Shown here in pieces: positions 40,735-58,333 of a DNA stretch of 64,000 nt. Numbering within the stretch: position 1 is the first letter of the stretch; each line of letters opens with the position of its first letter. Source of the stretch: Cloacibacillus evryensis DSM 19522 (GTDB lineage: Bacteria; Synergistota; Synergistia; Synergistales; Synergistaceae); contig NZ_KK073872.1 of NCBI RefSeq assembly GCF_000585335.1, positions 1,074,501 to 1,138,500 on the forward strand, in the 5' to 3' direction. The translations under genes were made by a program, and so were the position numbers. The notes under the pieces were generated by a model. That model had not been told where the DNA came from. It worked only from the letters and a program-made list of their open reading frames with translations, and searched no databases.

Positions 40735-40764
40735 TTGACAAAAGGCTCGGAGAGGGTCCATAAT
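40735..40764 (+). promoter_or_regulatory. Upstream promoter candidate for rpoBC
   Basis: TTGACA at 40735-40740 and CATAAT at 40759-40764 with an 18-base spacer. A transcript from here would run through the hairpin at 40827-40860 before reaching rpoB. Confidence 0.5.
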
Positions 40765-40826
40765 AGCGGCTGTCGGGAAACTTGGCGACGATTTCAGCAG
40801 AATATTTTCATAAAAAATAAAAACAG

Positions 40827-40868
40827 GCGACGTCTGTCTATTGACAGTTGTCGCTTTTTTGTTATAAT
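40827..40868 (+). promoter_or_regulatory. rpoB promoter overlapping a terminator-like hairpin
   Basis: TTGACA (40841-40846) and TATAAT (40863-40868) with a 16-base spacer form a strong promoter 57 bases before the rpoB start. The same bases form a hairpin GCGAC-gt-CTGTC-TATT-GACAG-tt-GTCGC (40827-40854) followed by six T, an intrinsic-terminator shape for transcripts coming from upstream. The -35 box lies in the loop and descending arm. Confidence 0.75.
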
Positions 40869-40924
40869 CCTCATTTGTACGATTGTACATTCTCATCATA
40901 TTCTCGAATGGGGAGGATGCTCCC

Positions 40925-43900
40925 ATGCAGGTTAAACAGACTTCGGGCAAAGCATTTGAGCGGCGTGTAGTTTTTGGTAAAGAGAAGAATTTGATAGCAC
41001 TTCCGGATCTGGTTGAGGTACAGCGCAACTCATACCAGTGGTTTTTTCAGGCCGACAGGGAGCCTGATATGCGCGCGTCACAGGGGCTGCAGGAGCTTTT
41101 CGATGAGATTTTCCCTATCGAGAGCTACGACGGTTCCTTCGCTCTGGAATTTGTAAGATATTATGTCGATCCTGTTCCTATCAGTCTGGATGAGGCTCGC
41201 AGCCGGGACCTTACGTGGTCGAGACCGCTGCGTGCGACGATCCGCCTGATAAACAAGAAGACCGGCGAGATCAAGGAAGAAGAAATTTATCTTGGTGACT
41301 TCCCCGCGATGACGGAGAGGGGAACCTTTATCATCAACGGCACGGAACGTGTCGTTGTAAACCAGCTGGCCCGCTCGGCCGGCGTCTATTACAGCGCGGA
41401 CCTCGGCATTCCGGGACAGGAGACCTTTGTGGCGAAGCTGATCCCGGACCGCGGAGCGTGGATCGAGTTTGACCTCGCCCCGGGGGACGTTCTCTCCGTA
41501 AAGATAGACAACCGCAAGAAGATTCCCGTCACGATGATGCTGAGAGCTTTCGGCATCCAGAGTACGGACGAGATAATCTCTCTCTTTGACGGCAAAGAGG
41601 TCGAGAAGGATCTCGTTGACGACGATGTCCGCGGAATGCTTCTCGCGGAGGATATCGTTGCGAACGACGGCTCCGGCGCCGTGGAGATCCGCAAGAACAC
41701 GCGCCTGACAAAGGAGCACATGGAGGTCCTCTGGAACCACGGGCGCACGAAGGTATGGGTATGGGATATCGATCCCGCCCTCGCCGTGACGATAGAGCGC
41801 GACAACACCGACACGCCGGACGCGGCGATGCTTGAGCTTTTCCGCAAGCTGCGCCCCAACGAACCGGCGCGTATGGAGAACGCCCGTGAATATATCACCA
41901 GCATATTCTTCGATTCCAGAAGATATAATCTAGGCCGTGTCGGACGCTACAAAATAAATCGCCGCCTGCAGCTCGAACTTTCCAATTCGGAAAGGCTGCT
42001 TACGGTAACCGATATCGTGGCGATAATCAAGGGGCTGATCCGCCTTCGCGACGGCAGCGAGCACATGGACGACATCGACCATCTCGGCAACCGCCGCGTG
42101 CGCGCGGTCGGCGAGCTGCTTCAGAACCAGGTCCGCATCGGGCTTCTGCGTATGGAGCGCATCGCGCGCGAGCGTATGACGACGACGCCGGATCTTGCCA
42201 CGGCGATGGCGAAGGATCTCATCAACGTCCGTCCGATATCGGCGGCGCTGCGTGAGTTTTTCGGTTCGGGACAGCTTTCGCAGTTTATGGACCAGACAAA
42301 CCCGCTTGCGGAGCTAACGCACAGACGCCGTCTTTCCGCCCTCGGCCCCGGCGGCCTCTCGCGCGAGCGCGCGGGATTTGAGGCGCGCGACGTCCACCAT
42401 ACGCATTACGGACGCGTCTGCCCGATCGAAACGCCTGAAGGCCCGAACATCGGGCTCGTCACCTCTCTCGCCACCTTCGCCCGTATCAACGACTACGGCT
42501 TCCTTGTCTGCCCGCGCCGCAAGGTGGTGGACGGCAAGGTCACGGAGGAGATCGTCTATCTCTCGGCGGACGACGAGGACGAATACTATGTCGGGCGCGC
42601 CGACCTGCCTATGGATGACGAGGGCAACGTCCTCCCGTCCTCGACAGGCGGCATCTATGTCCGTCACCATGACAACACTATAGAGATAGACCCGAAGGAG
42701 CTCGACTACCTCGACATATCGCCGAAGCAGATCGTCTCCATTTCGACGGCGCTCATTCCCTTCCTCGAGCACGACGACGCGAACCGCGCGCTGATGGGTT
42801 CCAACATGCAGCGCCAGGCGGTCCCCCTCGTCTTCCCGGATTCTCCGATCGTGGGAACGGGCATTGAACACCGTATCGCCAAGGACTCCGGCTCCTGCGT
42901 CGTATCGCGCAGAGCCGGCACCGTCACCTATGTCGACGCCGACCTGATAGTCATCAGGACGGACGACGGAGGGCAGGACGAATATCATATGCCGAAGTTC
43001 CGCCGTTCGAACCAGGGGACGGTCATCCACCAGCGTCCGCTCGTCTACACCGGGCAGCATGTCGACGCCAACGAGATAATCGGGGACGGGCAGGCCTGCG
43101 ACCAGGGAGAGCTCGCGCTCGGCCGCAACGTCGTCGTCGCTTTCGTCTCGTGGGAGGGCTATAACTTTGAAGACGCGATCCTGCTCTCTCAAAAGCTGGT
43201 AAAAGAGGATTTCTATACCTCGATACATATAGAGGAATACGAGGTCGAGTCACGCGACACCAAGCTCGGCCCGGAAGAGATATCGCGCGATATCCCGAAC
43301 GTGGGCGAAGACGCCCTGAAGAATCTCGACGAGGACGGCATCGTCCGCGTCGGCGCGGAGGTCAAGGCCGGCGACATCCTCGTAGGCAAGGTGACGCCGA
43401 AGGGCGAATCCGACCAGTCTCCGGAAGAGAAGCTGCTCCGCGCGATATTCGGAGAGAAGGCGCGCGAGGTGCGCGACACCTCCCTGCGCGTGCCGCACGG
43501 CGAAGGCGGCAAGGTCGTCGAGATCAAGCGCCTCAGCCGCGAAAAGAACAGCGAGGACCTGAGCCCCGGAGTCAACGAGGTCGTAAAGGTCTATGTCGCG
43601 CAGTTCCGCAAGATAACCGAGGGCGACAAGATGGCGGGACGCCACGGAAACAAGGGCGTCGTCTCCCGCATCATGGCGGAAGAGGACATGCCCTACCTCT
43701 CGGACGGCACGCCGGTAGACGTGGTGCTGAACCCGCTGGGCGTTCCTAGCCGAATGAACCTCGGACAGGTCCTTGAAACGATGCTCGGCTTCGTCGCGAT
43801 GCAGCGGGGCTATAAGGTGGTAACGCCAGTCTTCGAATCGGCGACGGCCGAAGATATAGCGGACGACGTCAAGTGGGTACAGGAAAACAGGTATCCCGAG

Positions 43901-44604
43901 ATGCGCGACGACTGCAAGATAACGATATACGACGGTCGTACCGGCGAGCCGATGGCGAACCAGGTAATGGTCGGAGTCATGTATATGCTTAAGCTGATAC
44001 ATCTTGTCGACGACAAGATCCACGCGCGTTCGATCGGGCCGTACAGCCTTATCACGCAGCAGCCGCTCGGCGGTAAGACGCAGTTCGGGGGGCAGCGTTT
44101 CGGAGAGATGGAAGTCTGGGCCCTTGAGGGTTACGGCGCGGCCCACATGCTGCAGGAGATGCTGACTGTGAAGTCGGACGATATCCGCGGCCGCCTCAAG
44201 ACTTACGAACGCATCGTGAAGGGCGAGAATCTCGCGAAGCCGGGCGTTCCCGAATCCTTCCGCGTCCTTATCAAGGAGCTGCAGGGACTGGCGCTGGACG
44301 TCGAGATCATGTACGCCGACGGCAGCTTCGGCGAGCTCGTCCTGAATGACGACGAGGACGAGAGAAGCCCGCGCCACGTATCGTTCAAGCCCGACGCGAC
44401 GGTAGACGACCTCGACGCGGTCTTCAACCAGGATATGACAGTCCCGGCGAAGGCCTCGGGCGTCAGCGACCTCTTCCATGAGGGCTCGGTGGAGTACAGC
44501 GGACTTGAGCTGCACGAGACCGACGAGGAACGGGACGCCGCCATACTGAGCGACGATCTATTTGAAAGTGAGCCACAGACCGGTGAGCAGGGGGATGAAG
44601 ATTA

Positions 44605-44605
<1 letters not shown>
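40925..44605 (+). CDS. rpoB: DNA-directed RNA polymerase subunit beta
   Basis: Beta subunit of RNA polymerase, 1226 residues from ATG 40925 ([21 protein letters not shown]) with GGGAGG 9 bases upstream. The in-frame ATG at 40883 lies in the promoter leader and is rejected. The rifampicin region is wild-type in look: [40 protein letters not shown]. The C-terminal [15 protein letters not shown] and [25 protein letters not shown] counterparts (here [12 protein letters not shown]) are present. It lacks the large lineage insertions of E. coli beta. rpoC follows with a 1-base TAATG overlap. Unusually, rplJ/rplL are not upstream. Confidence 0.97.
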
Positions 44606-49614
<5,009 letters not shown>

Positions 49615-49676
49615 GCCGACAGTCTCCTCGGAAAAAATATTTTAAGTAAATTAACGGCGGCAGGGCGCAGTGTTTA

Positions 49677-49705
49677 TTGACACGTGCGCCCTACGCTGTT
49701 ATTAT
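49677..49705 (+). promoter_or_regulatory. Promoter of the str-S10-spc supercluster
   Basis: TTGACA (49677-49682) and TATTAT (49700-49705) are 17 bases apart, in the gap after rpoC and 34 bases before the L7Ae-like gene. No convincing rpoC terminator was seen in the 60-base gap, so read-through from rpoBC is also possible. Confidence 0.7.
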
Positions 49706-49738
49706 ATATCGGTGCGACTGCGCACAGGAGGTGTTCGT

Positions 49739-49984
49739 GTGCCCTTAAATGAATTAGCCTCCTCGCCGAGATGTGCGGGACAGAACAGCGTTCTGCGCAA
49801 TATCGCCAGGGGAGAGGCGCTCAAGGTTTTTCTCGCGGCCGACGCCGATGAGAAGCTGGCGTTAAGAATAAGGGCCGCCTCGAATGAGCGGAATATCCCC
49901 GTCGAGACGGCGGCGGATTCACAACAACTGGGAAGAGCCTGCGCCCTGACGAGAAAAACGGCGGTCGCGGCGATTCTTAAATAG
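49739..49984 (+). CDS. L7Ae family ribosomal/RNA-binding protein (YbxF-like)
   Basis: Small K-turn RNA-binding protein of 81 residues. The GTG at 49739 is chosen because AGGAGGTG lies 5 bases upstream. The chain has the L7Ae/L30e/Gadd45 pattern: GQNSVLRNIARGEALKVFLAADAD (helix then strand with the GxNxxxxxI RNA-contact motif), then NIPVETAADSQQLGRACALTRKTAVAAIL. Position right before rpsL is where Bacillus carries YbxF (RplGB). Closely linked to rpsL (36-base gap). Confidence 0.88.
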   Translation: MPLNELASSPRCAGQNSVLRNIARGEALKVFLAADADEKLALRIRAASNERNIPVETAADSQQLGRACALTRKTAVAAILK

Positions 49985-50020
49985 TAGAAATGACCATCAC
50001 TAAAGGAAGGAGGGAGCTAT

Positions 50021-50392
50021 TTGCCAACAATCAGCCAGCTTATTCGTAACGGCAGAGAGGAAAAGAGACGTCGCTCAAGCGCGCCTGCTCTTCAGGAGAA
50101 TCCCCAGCGCCGCGGTGTCTGCACCCGCGTTTACACGGTGACTCCTAAGAAGCCGAACTCTGCTCTTCGTAAGGTCGCTCGTGTGCGCCTTACCAACGGA
50201 ATCGAAGTTACAGCTTATATACCGGGAGTCGGTCACAACCTTCAGGAACACTCAGTAGTGCTAGTTCGCGGAGGCCGTGTGAAGGACCTGCCTGGCGTAC
50301 GCTATCACATAGTCAGAGGTACGCTTGACTGCGGCGGAGTTGAAAACCGTCGCCAGAGCCGTTCGCTCTACGGTGCGCGCAGACCGAAATAA
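50021..50392 (+). CDS. rpsL: 30S ribosomal protein S12
   Basis: Decoding-centre protein of 123 residues. The TTG start at 50021 (codes for [14 protein letters not shown] next) follows GGAAGGAGGG; no ATG fits. The streptomycin-related loops are wild-type in look: [10 protein letters not shown] and [17 protein letters not shown]. It is the first ribosomal gene of the str cluster; rpsG starts 21 bases later. Confidence 0.97.
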   Translation: MPTISQLIRNGREEKRRRSSAPALQENPQRRGVCTRVYTVTPKKPNSALRKVARVRLTNGIEVTAYIPGVGHNLQEHSVVLVRGGRVKDLPGVRYHIVRGTLDCGGVENRRQSRSLYGARRPK

Positions 50393-50413
50393 CTTTAATG
50401 GGAGGTAGTTTTT

Positions 50414-50884
50414 ATGCCGCGTAAAGGTCATGTAAAAAAACGTATTACACCGCCCGATTCAGTCTACGCGAACCCCGCGATCACAAAGTTCATCAACTGT
50501 CTGATGCTCGACGGCAAGAAGAGCACGGCGGAGAGGATTTTGTACGGAGCACTGGATCTGGCCGGAAGCAGACTCAACCTTGAGCCTGCCGAAGTATTTG
50601 AGAAGGCAATGACAAACGTTCGTCCTCTGGTCGAAGTTCGTCCTCGCCGCGTAGGCGGTGCGACCTACCAGGTCCCCGTCGAAGTGAAGCCCGACAGGGC
50701 GCAGGCGCTGGCGATCCGCTGGATAATCAACTTCTCACGCTCACGCAAAGGTATCCCGATGGTAGAGCGCCTTGCGCGCGAACTCGGCGACGCATGCAAG
50801 GGCGAGGGCGGTTCGGTTAAAAAGCGTGAGGATACGCACCGTATGGCGGAAGCCAACCGTGCATTCGCCCATTACCGTTGGTAG
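50414..50884 (+). CDS. rpsG: 30S ribosomal protein S7
   Basis: Primary 16S rRNA-binding protein of the small-subunit head, 156 residues. ATG 50414 follows GGGAGG. Conserved [14 protein letters not shown] and the C-terminal [20 protein letters not shown] are present. Standard length, second gene of the str cluster, 43 bases before fusA. Confidence 0.97.
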   Translation: MPRKGHVKKRITPPDSVYANPAITKFINCLMLDGKKSTAERILYGALDLAGSRLNLEPAEVFEKAMTNVRPLVEVRPRRVGGATYQVPVEVKPDRAQALAIRWIINFSRSRKGIPMVERLARELGDACKGEGGSVKKREDTHRMAEANRAFAHYRW

Positions 50885-50927
50885 TGGAAAATATTACAAA
50901 TCTTGATTTAGTTTGGTGGTGTTGACG

Positions 50928-52994
50928 ATGCAGGGCATCGACTTAAGTACAGTGCGCAATATAGGAATAGCTGCGCATATAGATGCAGGTAAGACGACGA
51001 CGACGGAACGTATCCTCTTCTATACAGGCCGTAAGCACAAGCTGGGGGAGACCCACGAGGGTGCCGCCACAATGGACTGGATGGAGCAGGAGCGCGAGCG
51101 TGGTATTACGATCACATCGGCGGCTACTACCTGTTTCTGGGGCGATTGCCTTATCAATATAATTGATACACCCGGACACGTGGACTTTACCGTCGAGGTA
51201 GAGCGTTCCATGCGTGTCCTTGACGGCGCTGTCTCCGTGTTCTGTGCTGTCGGCGGCGTTGAGCCGCAGTCAGAGACAGTCTGGCGTCAGGCCGACAAAT
51301 ATGGTGTGCCAAGGATAGCATTCGTCAACAAGATGGACAGAGTAGGCGCTGATTTCTTTGCGGTAGTCGACCAGATGCGCAAGCGTCTGGGGGCAAAGGC
51401 GATCCCCATCCAGATCCCTATCGGCGTTGAAGACGGCTTTACCGGCATGGTGGACCTCGTTCACGAGAAGGCTGTCATCTATGATGATACCCTCGGTACG
51501 GAATTTCACAGCGCCGACATTCCTCCCCAGCTGGAGGAAGAGGCCGCCCTCGCGAGAATGGAAATGCTTGAGATGCTCGCCGACTATGACGACGAAATGA
51601 TGGAGCTTTACCTTGAGGGGACCGATATCCCTCTCGATATGGTGAAGCGGGTCATCAGAAAGGCTACCATCAGCCTGGACATCGTCCCCGTGATGTGCGG
51701 TTCGGCCTTCAAGAACAAGGGCGTACAGCCCCTGCTCGACGCGGTCGTGGCATACCTGCCCAGCCCGCTCGACATGCCGCACCTCGTTGGCGTGGACCCG
51801 GACGATACCGCCAAAGAGATCGAAGTAAAGGCATCGGCGGATGCGCCCTTTGCGGCGCTCGCCTTCAAGATCATGGTCGACCCGTTTGTCGGAAGGCTCG
51901 CCTTCTGCCGCGTCTATTCCGGTTCGATCGAGAGCGGAACGTCGATATACAATACAAATACCCGCCGCCGCGAGCGCGTGGGACGCATCCTTCGCATGCA
52001 CGCGAACAAGCGTGAGGAGATGGACGGCGCCCAGGCCGGACTCATCGTCGCGATCCCCGGCCTCAAGCAGGTACGTACCGGCGACACGCTCTGCGATGAA
52101 AAACATCCGGTGCTCCTTGAGAACCTCATATTCCCCGAGCCGGTCATCTCGCTTTCTGTCGAACCGATGAGCAAGGCGGACCAGATCAAGCTTGCGAAGG
52201 GACTTGAGGCGCTTTCCGAGGAAGACCCGACATTCCGCGTCTCCGTAAACGAAGACACGGGGCAGACGCTGATCAGCGGTATGGGCGAACTCCATCTGGA
52301 AATCATCGTCGACCGTCTGCGCAGGGAGTTCAATGTCGAGGTCAAGGTCGGGCGTCCGCAGGTCGCCTACCGTGAAGCGATCCGCAAGCCCGCTAGGGCT
52401 CAGGGCAAGTTCGTCAGGCAGTCCGGCGGTAAAGGTCAGTACGGCGACGTCGTCCTTGAAGTCGAGCCGCTCGAAGAGGGCAAGGGCTTTGAATGGGTCG
52501 ACAAGATCGTCGGCGGAGTCGTGCCGAAGGAATATGTCCCCGCTGCCCAGAAGGGCGTTGAAGAGGCGCTCAATAACGGAGTTCTCGGCGGTTATCCCGT
52601 TATCGGCATCAAGGTCGCGATCGTCGACGGCAGTTACCATGAAGTCGACAGCTCGGAAATGGCTTTCCGCATCGCGGGTTCCATGGCTATCAAAGAGGCC
52701 CTTAAAAAGGCCGATCCCGTCCTTATGGAGCCTGTAATGAACGTTGAAGTCGTCGTCCCGGAAGAGTATATGGGAGACGTCATCGGCGACCTTTCGTCGC
52801 GCCGCGGACGTGTGGCTGAAATGGGCGTGCGCGCGAACGCGCGTATCGTCAAGGCATTCGTGCCGCTCGCGGAAATGTTTGGATACGCGACAGATCTCAG
52901 AAGCAAGACATCTGGCCGCGCCTCATATACAATGAGCTTTGACCACTACGAGGAAGTTCCTCGCAATGTGGCCGAAGAACTGCTCAAGAATTAA
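50928..52994 (+). CDS. fusA: Elongation factor G
   Basis: Translocation GTPase, 688 residues from ATG 50928 ([21 protein letters not shown]). An in-frame start at 50913 exists but the GGTGGT at 50915-50920 serves the ATG. G1 [14 protein letters not shown]3 DTPGHVDF and G4 NKMD are intact; domains II-V follow, including GQYGDV in domain IV. Standard bacterial EF-G; tuf follows after 32 bases. Confidence 0.96.
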   Translation: MQGIDLSTVRNIGIAAHIDAGKTTTTERILFYTGRKHKLGETHEGAATMDWMEQERERGITITSAATTCFWGDCLINIIDTPGHVDFTVEVERSMRVLDGAVSVFCAVGGVEPQSETVWRQADKYGVPRIAFVNKMDRVGADFFAVVDQMRKRLGAKAIPIQIPIGVEDGFTGMVDLVHEKAVIYDDTLGTEFHSADIPPQLEEEAALARMEMLEMLADYDDEMMELYLEGTDIPLDMVKRVIRKATISLDIVPVMCGSAFKNKGVQPLLDAVVAYLPSPLDMPHLVGVDPDDTAKEIEVKASADAPFAALAFKIMVDPFVGRLAFCRVYSGSIESGTSIYNTNTRRRERVGRILRMHANKREEMDGAQAGLIVAIPGLKQVRTGDTLCDEKHPVLLENLIFPEPVISLSVEPMSKADQIKLAKGLEALSEEDPTFRVSVNEDTGQTLISGMGELHLEIIVDRLRREFNVEVKVGRPQVAYREAIRKPARAQGKFVRQSGGKGQYGDVVLEVEPLEEGKGFEWVDKIVGGVVPKEYVPAAQKGVEEALNNGVLGGYPVIGIKVAIVDGSYHEVDSSEMAFRIAGSMAIKEALKKADPVLMEPVMNVEVVVPEEYMGDVIGDLSSRRGRVAEMGVRANARIVKAFVPLAEMFGYATDLRSKTSGRASYTMSFDHYEEVPRNVAEELLKN

Positions 52995-53026
52995 TCAAGG
53001 AATTACCTCAAGGAGGTTAGACTGGT

Positions 53027-54217
<1,191 letters not shown>

Positions 54218-54236
54218 CCCCAGGAGGGGAAATATT

Positions 54237-54542
54237 TTGGCAAAGAAAATTCGTATAAAACTTAAGGCCTTCGACCATCGCGTACTCGACGCCTCGGCTA
54301 CCCAGATAGCCGACACGGCGCAGCGCACAGGCGCCAGAGTATCGGGTCCAGTGCCCCTTCCGACAGAGGTAAACCGCTACTGCGTGCTCACCTCGCCGCA
54401 CGTCGACAAGGATGCGCGCGACCAGTACGAGATCAGGACGCACAAGCGCCTGATCGACATAATAGACCCAACGCAGAAGACGATGGAGGCTCTTATGGAG
54501 CTGAATCTGCCCTCTGGTGTGGATATACAGATTAAACTTTAA
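54237..54542 (+). CDS. rpsJ: 30S ribosomal protein S10
   Basis: Head protein of the small subunit and NusB partner in antitermination, 101 residues. The TTG at 54237 is the start ([19 protein letters not shown] follows), with AGGAGGGG upstream. The conserved tip loop [20 protein letters not shown] is present. It heads the S10 portion without any separate terminator from tuf. Confidence 0.97.
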   Translation: MAKKIRIKLKAFDHRVLDASATQIADTAQRTGARVSGPVPLPTEVNRYCVLTSPHVDKDARDQYEIRTHKRLIDIIDPTQKTMEALMELNLPSGVDIQIKL

Positions 54543-54574
54543 CAGTTCTAATCTGAAAAAGGAGTGAAACGTTA

Positions 54575-55201
54575 ATGAGTATGGGGATTCTGGGCCGCAA
54601 GGTAGGGATGACCCAGGTCTTCGACGAAAACGGCAAGGCGGTACCTGTGACAGTTATTGAAGCAGGGCCCTGCACGATCGTTGAAATCCGGACACCTGAA
54701 AAAAACAGTTACAGCGCAGTGCAGCTCGGCCTCGGAGATGTAAAGCCCGTTAAGCTGACAAAGCCGATGAAGGGTTACTTCGAGAAGCAGGATGTTGCGC
54801 CCAGGCGCTGGCTGAGGGAGTTCCGCGTGGACAGCACGGCGGACTACCAGGTGGGACAGGAGATCACCGTTTCTCTGTTCCAGAATGGCGAAGTTGTTGA
54901 CGTAATAGGAGTCAGCAAGGGTAAGGGAACCGCGGGTGTAATGAAGCGCCACGGCTTCGGCGGAACGCCGGCGAGCCATGGTCACTCGGTAACACACCGT
55001 CACCCCGGTTCGATCGGATGCAGCAGCTTTCCCGGCCGTGTAATGAAGGGCCGGAGAATGGCGGGTCATATGGGCAGCGAGCGCGTCACGACGAAAAACC
55101 TCAAGGTTTTCGGAATTGACGAAGAGAACAACCTCATCCTTATCGAGGGTCCTGTTCCCGGAGCGCGCGACAGTCTTGTCATGATCCGCAAAACAGCGTA
55201 G
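54575..55201 (+). CDS. rplC: 50S ribosomal protein L3
   Basis: Early-assembly large-subunit protein of 208 residues, start ATG 54575 after AAAGGAGTG; ATG 54581 is a less likely alternative. The central loop that reaches the peptidyl-transferase centre is recognisable: MKRHGFGGTPASHGHS then HPGSIGCSSFPGRVMKGRRMAGHMG. Confidence 0.96.
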   Translation: MSMGILGRKVGMTQVFDENGKAVPVTVIEAGPCTIVEIRTPEKNSYSAVQLGLGDVKPVKLTKPMKGYFEKQDVAPRRWLREFRVDSTADYQVGQEITVSLFQNGEVVDVIGVSKGKGTAGVMKRHGFGGTPASHGHSVTHRHPGSIGCSSFPGRVMKGRRMAGHMGSERVTTKNLKVFGIDEENNLILIEGPVPGARDSLVMIRKTA

Positions 55202-55218
55202 TAGGGAGGCAGAAGACG

Positions 55219-55842
55219 ATGCCTGTAGTAAAAGAAGTTAATTTCAAAGGCGAGGTTATCGGGGAAGTAACGCTTTCCGATGCCGTCTTCGGAGCCCCGG
55301 TCCATGTGCCGGCCATGCATCAGGTTGTGGTCGCGCATCTGGCGAACTGCCGTGTTGGTACACACAACACCAAAGACCGCGGAGATGTACGCGGCGGCGG
55401 TAAGAAGCCCTGGAGACAGAAGCACACTGGCCGCGCGCGCGCCGGCAGCTCACGCTCACCGTTGTGGGTAGGCGGCGGAGTTGCTCATGGTCCGCACCCG
55501 CGCGACTACCACCAGAAGGTAAATAAGAAGGTTCGCCGTCTCGCCATTCGCAGCGCGCTCACGCTCAAGGTCCAGGCTGAGAATATGCTTGTGATCGACA
55601 GCTTTGGGCTCGAAACTCCGAAGACGAAGAGCATGATCGAATTTTTCGCGGCGGTACAGAGCGGCAAGAAGCCCCTCCTCGTGCTCCACGAGACGAACAT
55701 GGCGGTCGTAAAGTCGGCGGCTAACATCCCCGGCGCTTACGTACAGCACGTGGACAGCGTGAATGTCTATGACCTTCTTAACCATGACCAGCTGATCGCA
55801 ACTCCTGAAGCGGTTAAAAAGCTCGAGGAGGTATTCGGTTAA
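55219..55842 (+). CDS. rplD: 50S ribosomal protein L4
   Basis: Exit-tunnel protein of 207 residues; in many bacteria it also regulates the S10 operon. ATG 55219 follows GGGAGG. The tunnel extension with GTHNTKDRGDVRGGGKKPWRQKHTGRARAGSSRSP is present (residues about 45-80). Its stop overlaps the rplW start in TAATG. Confidence 0.96.
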   Translation: MPVVKEVNFKGEVIGEVTLSDAVFGAPVHVPAMHQVVVAHLANCRVGTHNTKDRGDVRGGGKKPWRQKHTGRARAGSSRSPLWVGGGVAHGPHPRDYHQKVNKKVRRLAIRSALTLKVQAENMLVIDSFGLETPKTKSMIEFFAAVQSGKKPLLVLHETNMAVVKSAANIPGAYVQHVDSVNVYDLLNHDQLIATPEAVKKLEEVFG

Positions 55843-56138
55843 TGAACGCGATAGCATATGATATAATAGTTCGGCCCATCATAACGGAGAAGACGAGCCG
55901 TCAGATGGAACTGGGACAGTATACCTTTGAGGTTCTGCCGAAGGCTAATAAGATAGAGATACGCAAAGCCGTCGAAGAGGTCTTCAAGGTCAAGGTTGTC
56001 AAGGTAAACACGATCCAGGTCCGTTCCAAACCAAAGCGGATGGGTGCCTTTTTGGGTCGTTCACGTTCCTGGAAGAAGGCAGTCGTAACTCTCGCCAAGG
56101 GAGAGAAGATCGCTTTCTTTGAGGGCGCAAGCGCCTAG
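55842..56138 (+). CDS. rplW: 50S ribosomal protein L23
   Basis: Protein at the tunnel exit, docking site for trigger factor and SRP; 98 residues. Start overlaps the L4 stop by one base, indicating coupled translation. The sequence [16 protein letters not shown] and the C-terminal [24 protein letters not shown] match the family. Confidence 0.96.
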   Translation: MNAIAYDIIVRPIITEKTSRQMELGQYTFEVLPKANKIEIRKAVEEVFKVKVVKVNTIQVRSKPKRMGAFLGRSRSWKKAVVTLAKGEKIAFFEGASA

Positions 56139-56158
56139 GCAGAAAGGGGAAACATCTA

Positions 56159-56983
56159 ATGGGAATCAAGAAATATCGTCCCACTACGCCCAGCCGCCGT
56201 CACATGGCGACGCCCGATTTTTCGGAAATCACGAAGGCGAAGCCGGAACGGAGTCTGGTCGTATCACTCTCGCAGTCAGCGGGACGCAACAATAATGGCC
56301 GTGTGACAATGCGTCACCGCGGCGGACGCGGCAGAATCAAGTACCGTATCATAGATTTTAAGCGCGACAAGTTCGGAGTCCCCGGCAAGGTTACGGCGAT
56401 CGAGTACGATCCCAACCGTTCGGCGCGTATCGCGCTCATCTCTTACAAAGACGGTGAGAAGAGATACATTTTGGCTCCTGTCGGCCTCGGCGTCGGCGAT
56501 ACTGTCTTTGCCGGCGAGGGTTCCGACATTCGCCCCGGAAACGCCCTTAAGCTCAAGGACATTCCGGTCGGTACGGTCATCCACAACGTAGAGCTTGAGC
56601 CCGGCCGCGGCGCGGTAATGGTCCGTTCCGCCGGTACGTCGGCGCAGCTTATGGCCAAAGAGGGCAAGTACGCCTTTGTGCGTATGCCGTCAGGCGAGCT
56701 TCGCCTCGTACTCCTTGAGTGCATGGCGACCGTCGGCCAGGTCGGCAATGAAGAGCACGAGAACGTAGTCTTCGGTAAAGCAGGAAGAACGCGCTGGCTC
56801 GGCATTCGCCCGCATATCCGCGGTATGATCCAGAACCCTGTGGACCATCCGATGGGCGGCGGCGAAGGCAAGAGCAAATCGCACAAGCATCCTGTCTCGC
56901 CGTGGGGTACTCCGGCAAAGGGTTACCGCACCCGCAAGCGTAAGCCGTCGGATAAGTTCATCGTCCGCCGCCGCAAGAAGTAA
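56159..56983 (+). CDS. rplB: 50S ribosomal protein L2
   Basis: Core large-subunit protein near the peptidyl-transferase centre, 274 residues. [21 protein letters not shown] at the start and the C-terminal block with [18 protein letters not shown] then [20 protein letters not shown] are diagnostic. GGGG before ATG 56159 is the ribosome site. Confidence 0.97.
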   Translation: MGIKKYRPTTPSRRHMATPDFSEITKAKPERSLVVSLSQSAGRNNNGRVTMRHRGGRGRIKYRIIDFKRDKFGVPGKVTAIEYDPNRSARIALISYKDGEKRYILAPVGLGVGDTVFAGEGSDIRPGNALKLKDIPVGTVIHNVELEPGRGAVMVRSAGTSAQLMAKEGKYAFVRMPSGELRLVLLECMATVGQVGNEEHENVVFGKAGRTRWLGIRPHIRGMIQNPVDHPMGGGEGKSKSHKHPVSPWGTPAKGYRTRKRKPSDKFIVRRRKK

Positions 56984-57008
56984 CCCGAGTTTGTAGGAGG
57001 GAATTAAG

Positions 57009-57293
57009 ATGGCTCGTTCACTAAAGAAGGGACCCTACGTAGACGTTAAACTTCTTCGGAGGGTAGAGGACATGAACGAATCAGGCAAGAAAGTGGTCAT
57101 CAAAAGCTGGGCGCGCGCCTGCTCGATCACGCCTGAAATGGTCGGACACACGATCGCGGTGCATAACGGCCGCATTCATGTCCCTGTTTACATCAGCGAC
57201 AATATGATAGGACATAAGCTCGGTGAGTTTGCGCCTACCCGTAAGTTCGGTGGCCACGCCGGCCAGGAACGCTCTACGAAGGTAAAGAGGTAG
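57009..57293 (+). CDS. rpsS: 30S ribosomal protein S19
   Basis: Small-subunit head protein of 94 residues ([21 protein letters not shown]). Conserved [15 protein letters not shown] counterpart and [15 protein letters not shown] present. GGAGGG precedes ATG 57009. rplV begins 12 bases later. Confidence 0.97.
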   Translation: MARSLKKGPYVDVKLLRRVEDMNESGKKVVIKSWARACSITPEMVGHTIAVHNGRIHVPVYISDNMIGHKLGEFAPTRKFGGHAGQERSTKVKR

Positions 57294-57305
57294 GAGGCGC
57301 GAGGT

Positions 57306-57638
57306 ATGGAAGTAACAGCATCGGCTAAGCAGATCCGTATTTCTGCTAACAAAGTCCGCAGAGTCCTGGCGCTTGTCAGAGGCAAGAATGCTTCGGAAGC
57401 GCTCATGATTCTTAAATACACGCCCAACAAGCCGGCCAGATACGCGGAGAAGGTGCTCAAGAGCGCCGTCGCGAACGCTGAGCACAACCACGGCCTTGAC
57501 ATGGACAAACTCATCGTCAAGACCGCCACGGCAGACCAGGGAGCATACATGAAGCGCTTCCGCCCCGTATCGATGGGCCGCGCTCATGCGTTCAGACATC
57601 ACACGTGCCATATCACCATGGTCGTGTGTGAGAAATAA
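57306..57638 (+). CDS. rplV: 50S ribosomal protein L22
   Basis: Protein lining the exit tunnel, 110 residues. The loop with KRFRPVSMGRAHAFRHHTCHITMVV reaches the tunnel constriction and shows no macrolide-resistance-like deletion by eye. ATG 57306 is preceded by GGAGGCGAGG next to the S19 stop. Confidence 0.96.
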   Translation: MEVTASAKQIRISANKVRRVLALVRGKNASEALMILKYTPNKPARYAEKVLKSAVANAEHNHGLDMDKLIVKTATADQGAYMKRFRPVSMGRAHAFRHHTCHITMVVCEK

Positions 57639-57652
57639 GGAGGGGTTGAACG

Positions 57653-58327
57653 GTGGGTCAGAAAGTTCACCCGGTAGGTTATAGACTTGGCGTTATCTAC
57701 GATTGGGAATCCCGCTGGTACGCTGACGGAAAGAAATACGCGAAGTATCTTCACAAAGATCTCGAACTCAGGGCGTGGATAAAGAAGCGCTGGGCTCAGG
57801 CCGGCGTCAGCCGTGTGGAGATCGAGCGTATAGGCGATGTCATGCGTTTCACAGTTTGGACCGCCCGGCCTGGTGTCGTAATTGGCAAGCAGGGAGCCGA
57901 AATACAGGCGGTTCGCGAGGAACTTCAGGCTATGACCGGCAACCGGGTCATGATAAACATTCAGGAGATGAAGAATCCCGACGTAGAGGCACAGGTAGTC
58001 GCCGAAGGCGTCGCCTCGTCACTGGAGCGCAGAATCAGCTTCCGCCGCGCGATGAAGCAGTCGATCTTCCGCGCGATGAAATCGGGAGCCCAGGGAATCA
58101 AGATCCAGTGCGCCGGCCGCCTTGGCGGCGCTGAAATCGCGCGCACGGAATGGTATCTTGAAGGTCAGCTTCCCCTTTCGACGCTGAGGGCCGACATCGA
58201 TTATGGTTTTGCGGAGGCGCACACCATATACGGGGTCATCGGCATCAAGGTGTGGATATACAAAGGCGAGGTTATGGAGCGCAAGCCCATATTCGAGGCC
58301 GAGCCCGTAACAAAGGAGAGGAGGTAA
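57653..58327 (+). CDS. rpsC: 30S ribosomal protein S3
   Basis: mRNA-entry protein of 224 residues. The start is GTG 57653 after AAGGAGGGG, followed by [21 protein letters not shown]. The KH RNA-binding domain carries [18 protein letters not shown], and the C-terminal domain has [31 protein letters not shown]. Confidence 0.97.
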   Translation: MGQKVHPVGYRLGVIYDWESRWYADGKKYAKYLHKDLELRAWIKKRWAQAGVSRVEIERIGDVMRFTVWTARPGVVIGKQGAEIQAVREELQAMTGNRVMINIQEMKNPDVEAQVVAEGVASSLERRISFRRAMKQSIFRAMKSGAQGIKIQCAGRLGGAEIARTEWYLEGQLPLSTLRADIDYGFAEAHTIYGVIGIKVWIYKGEVMERKPIFEAEPVTKERR

Positions 58328-58333
58328 GATCCA

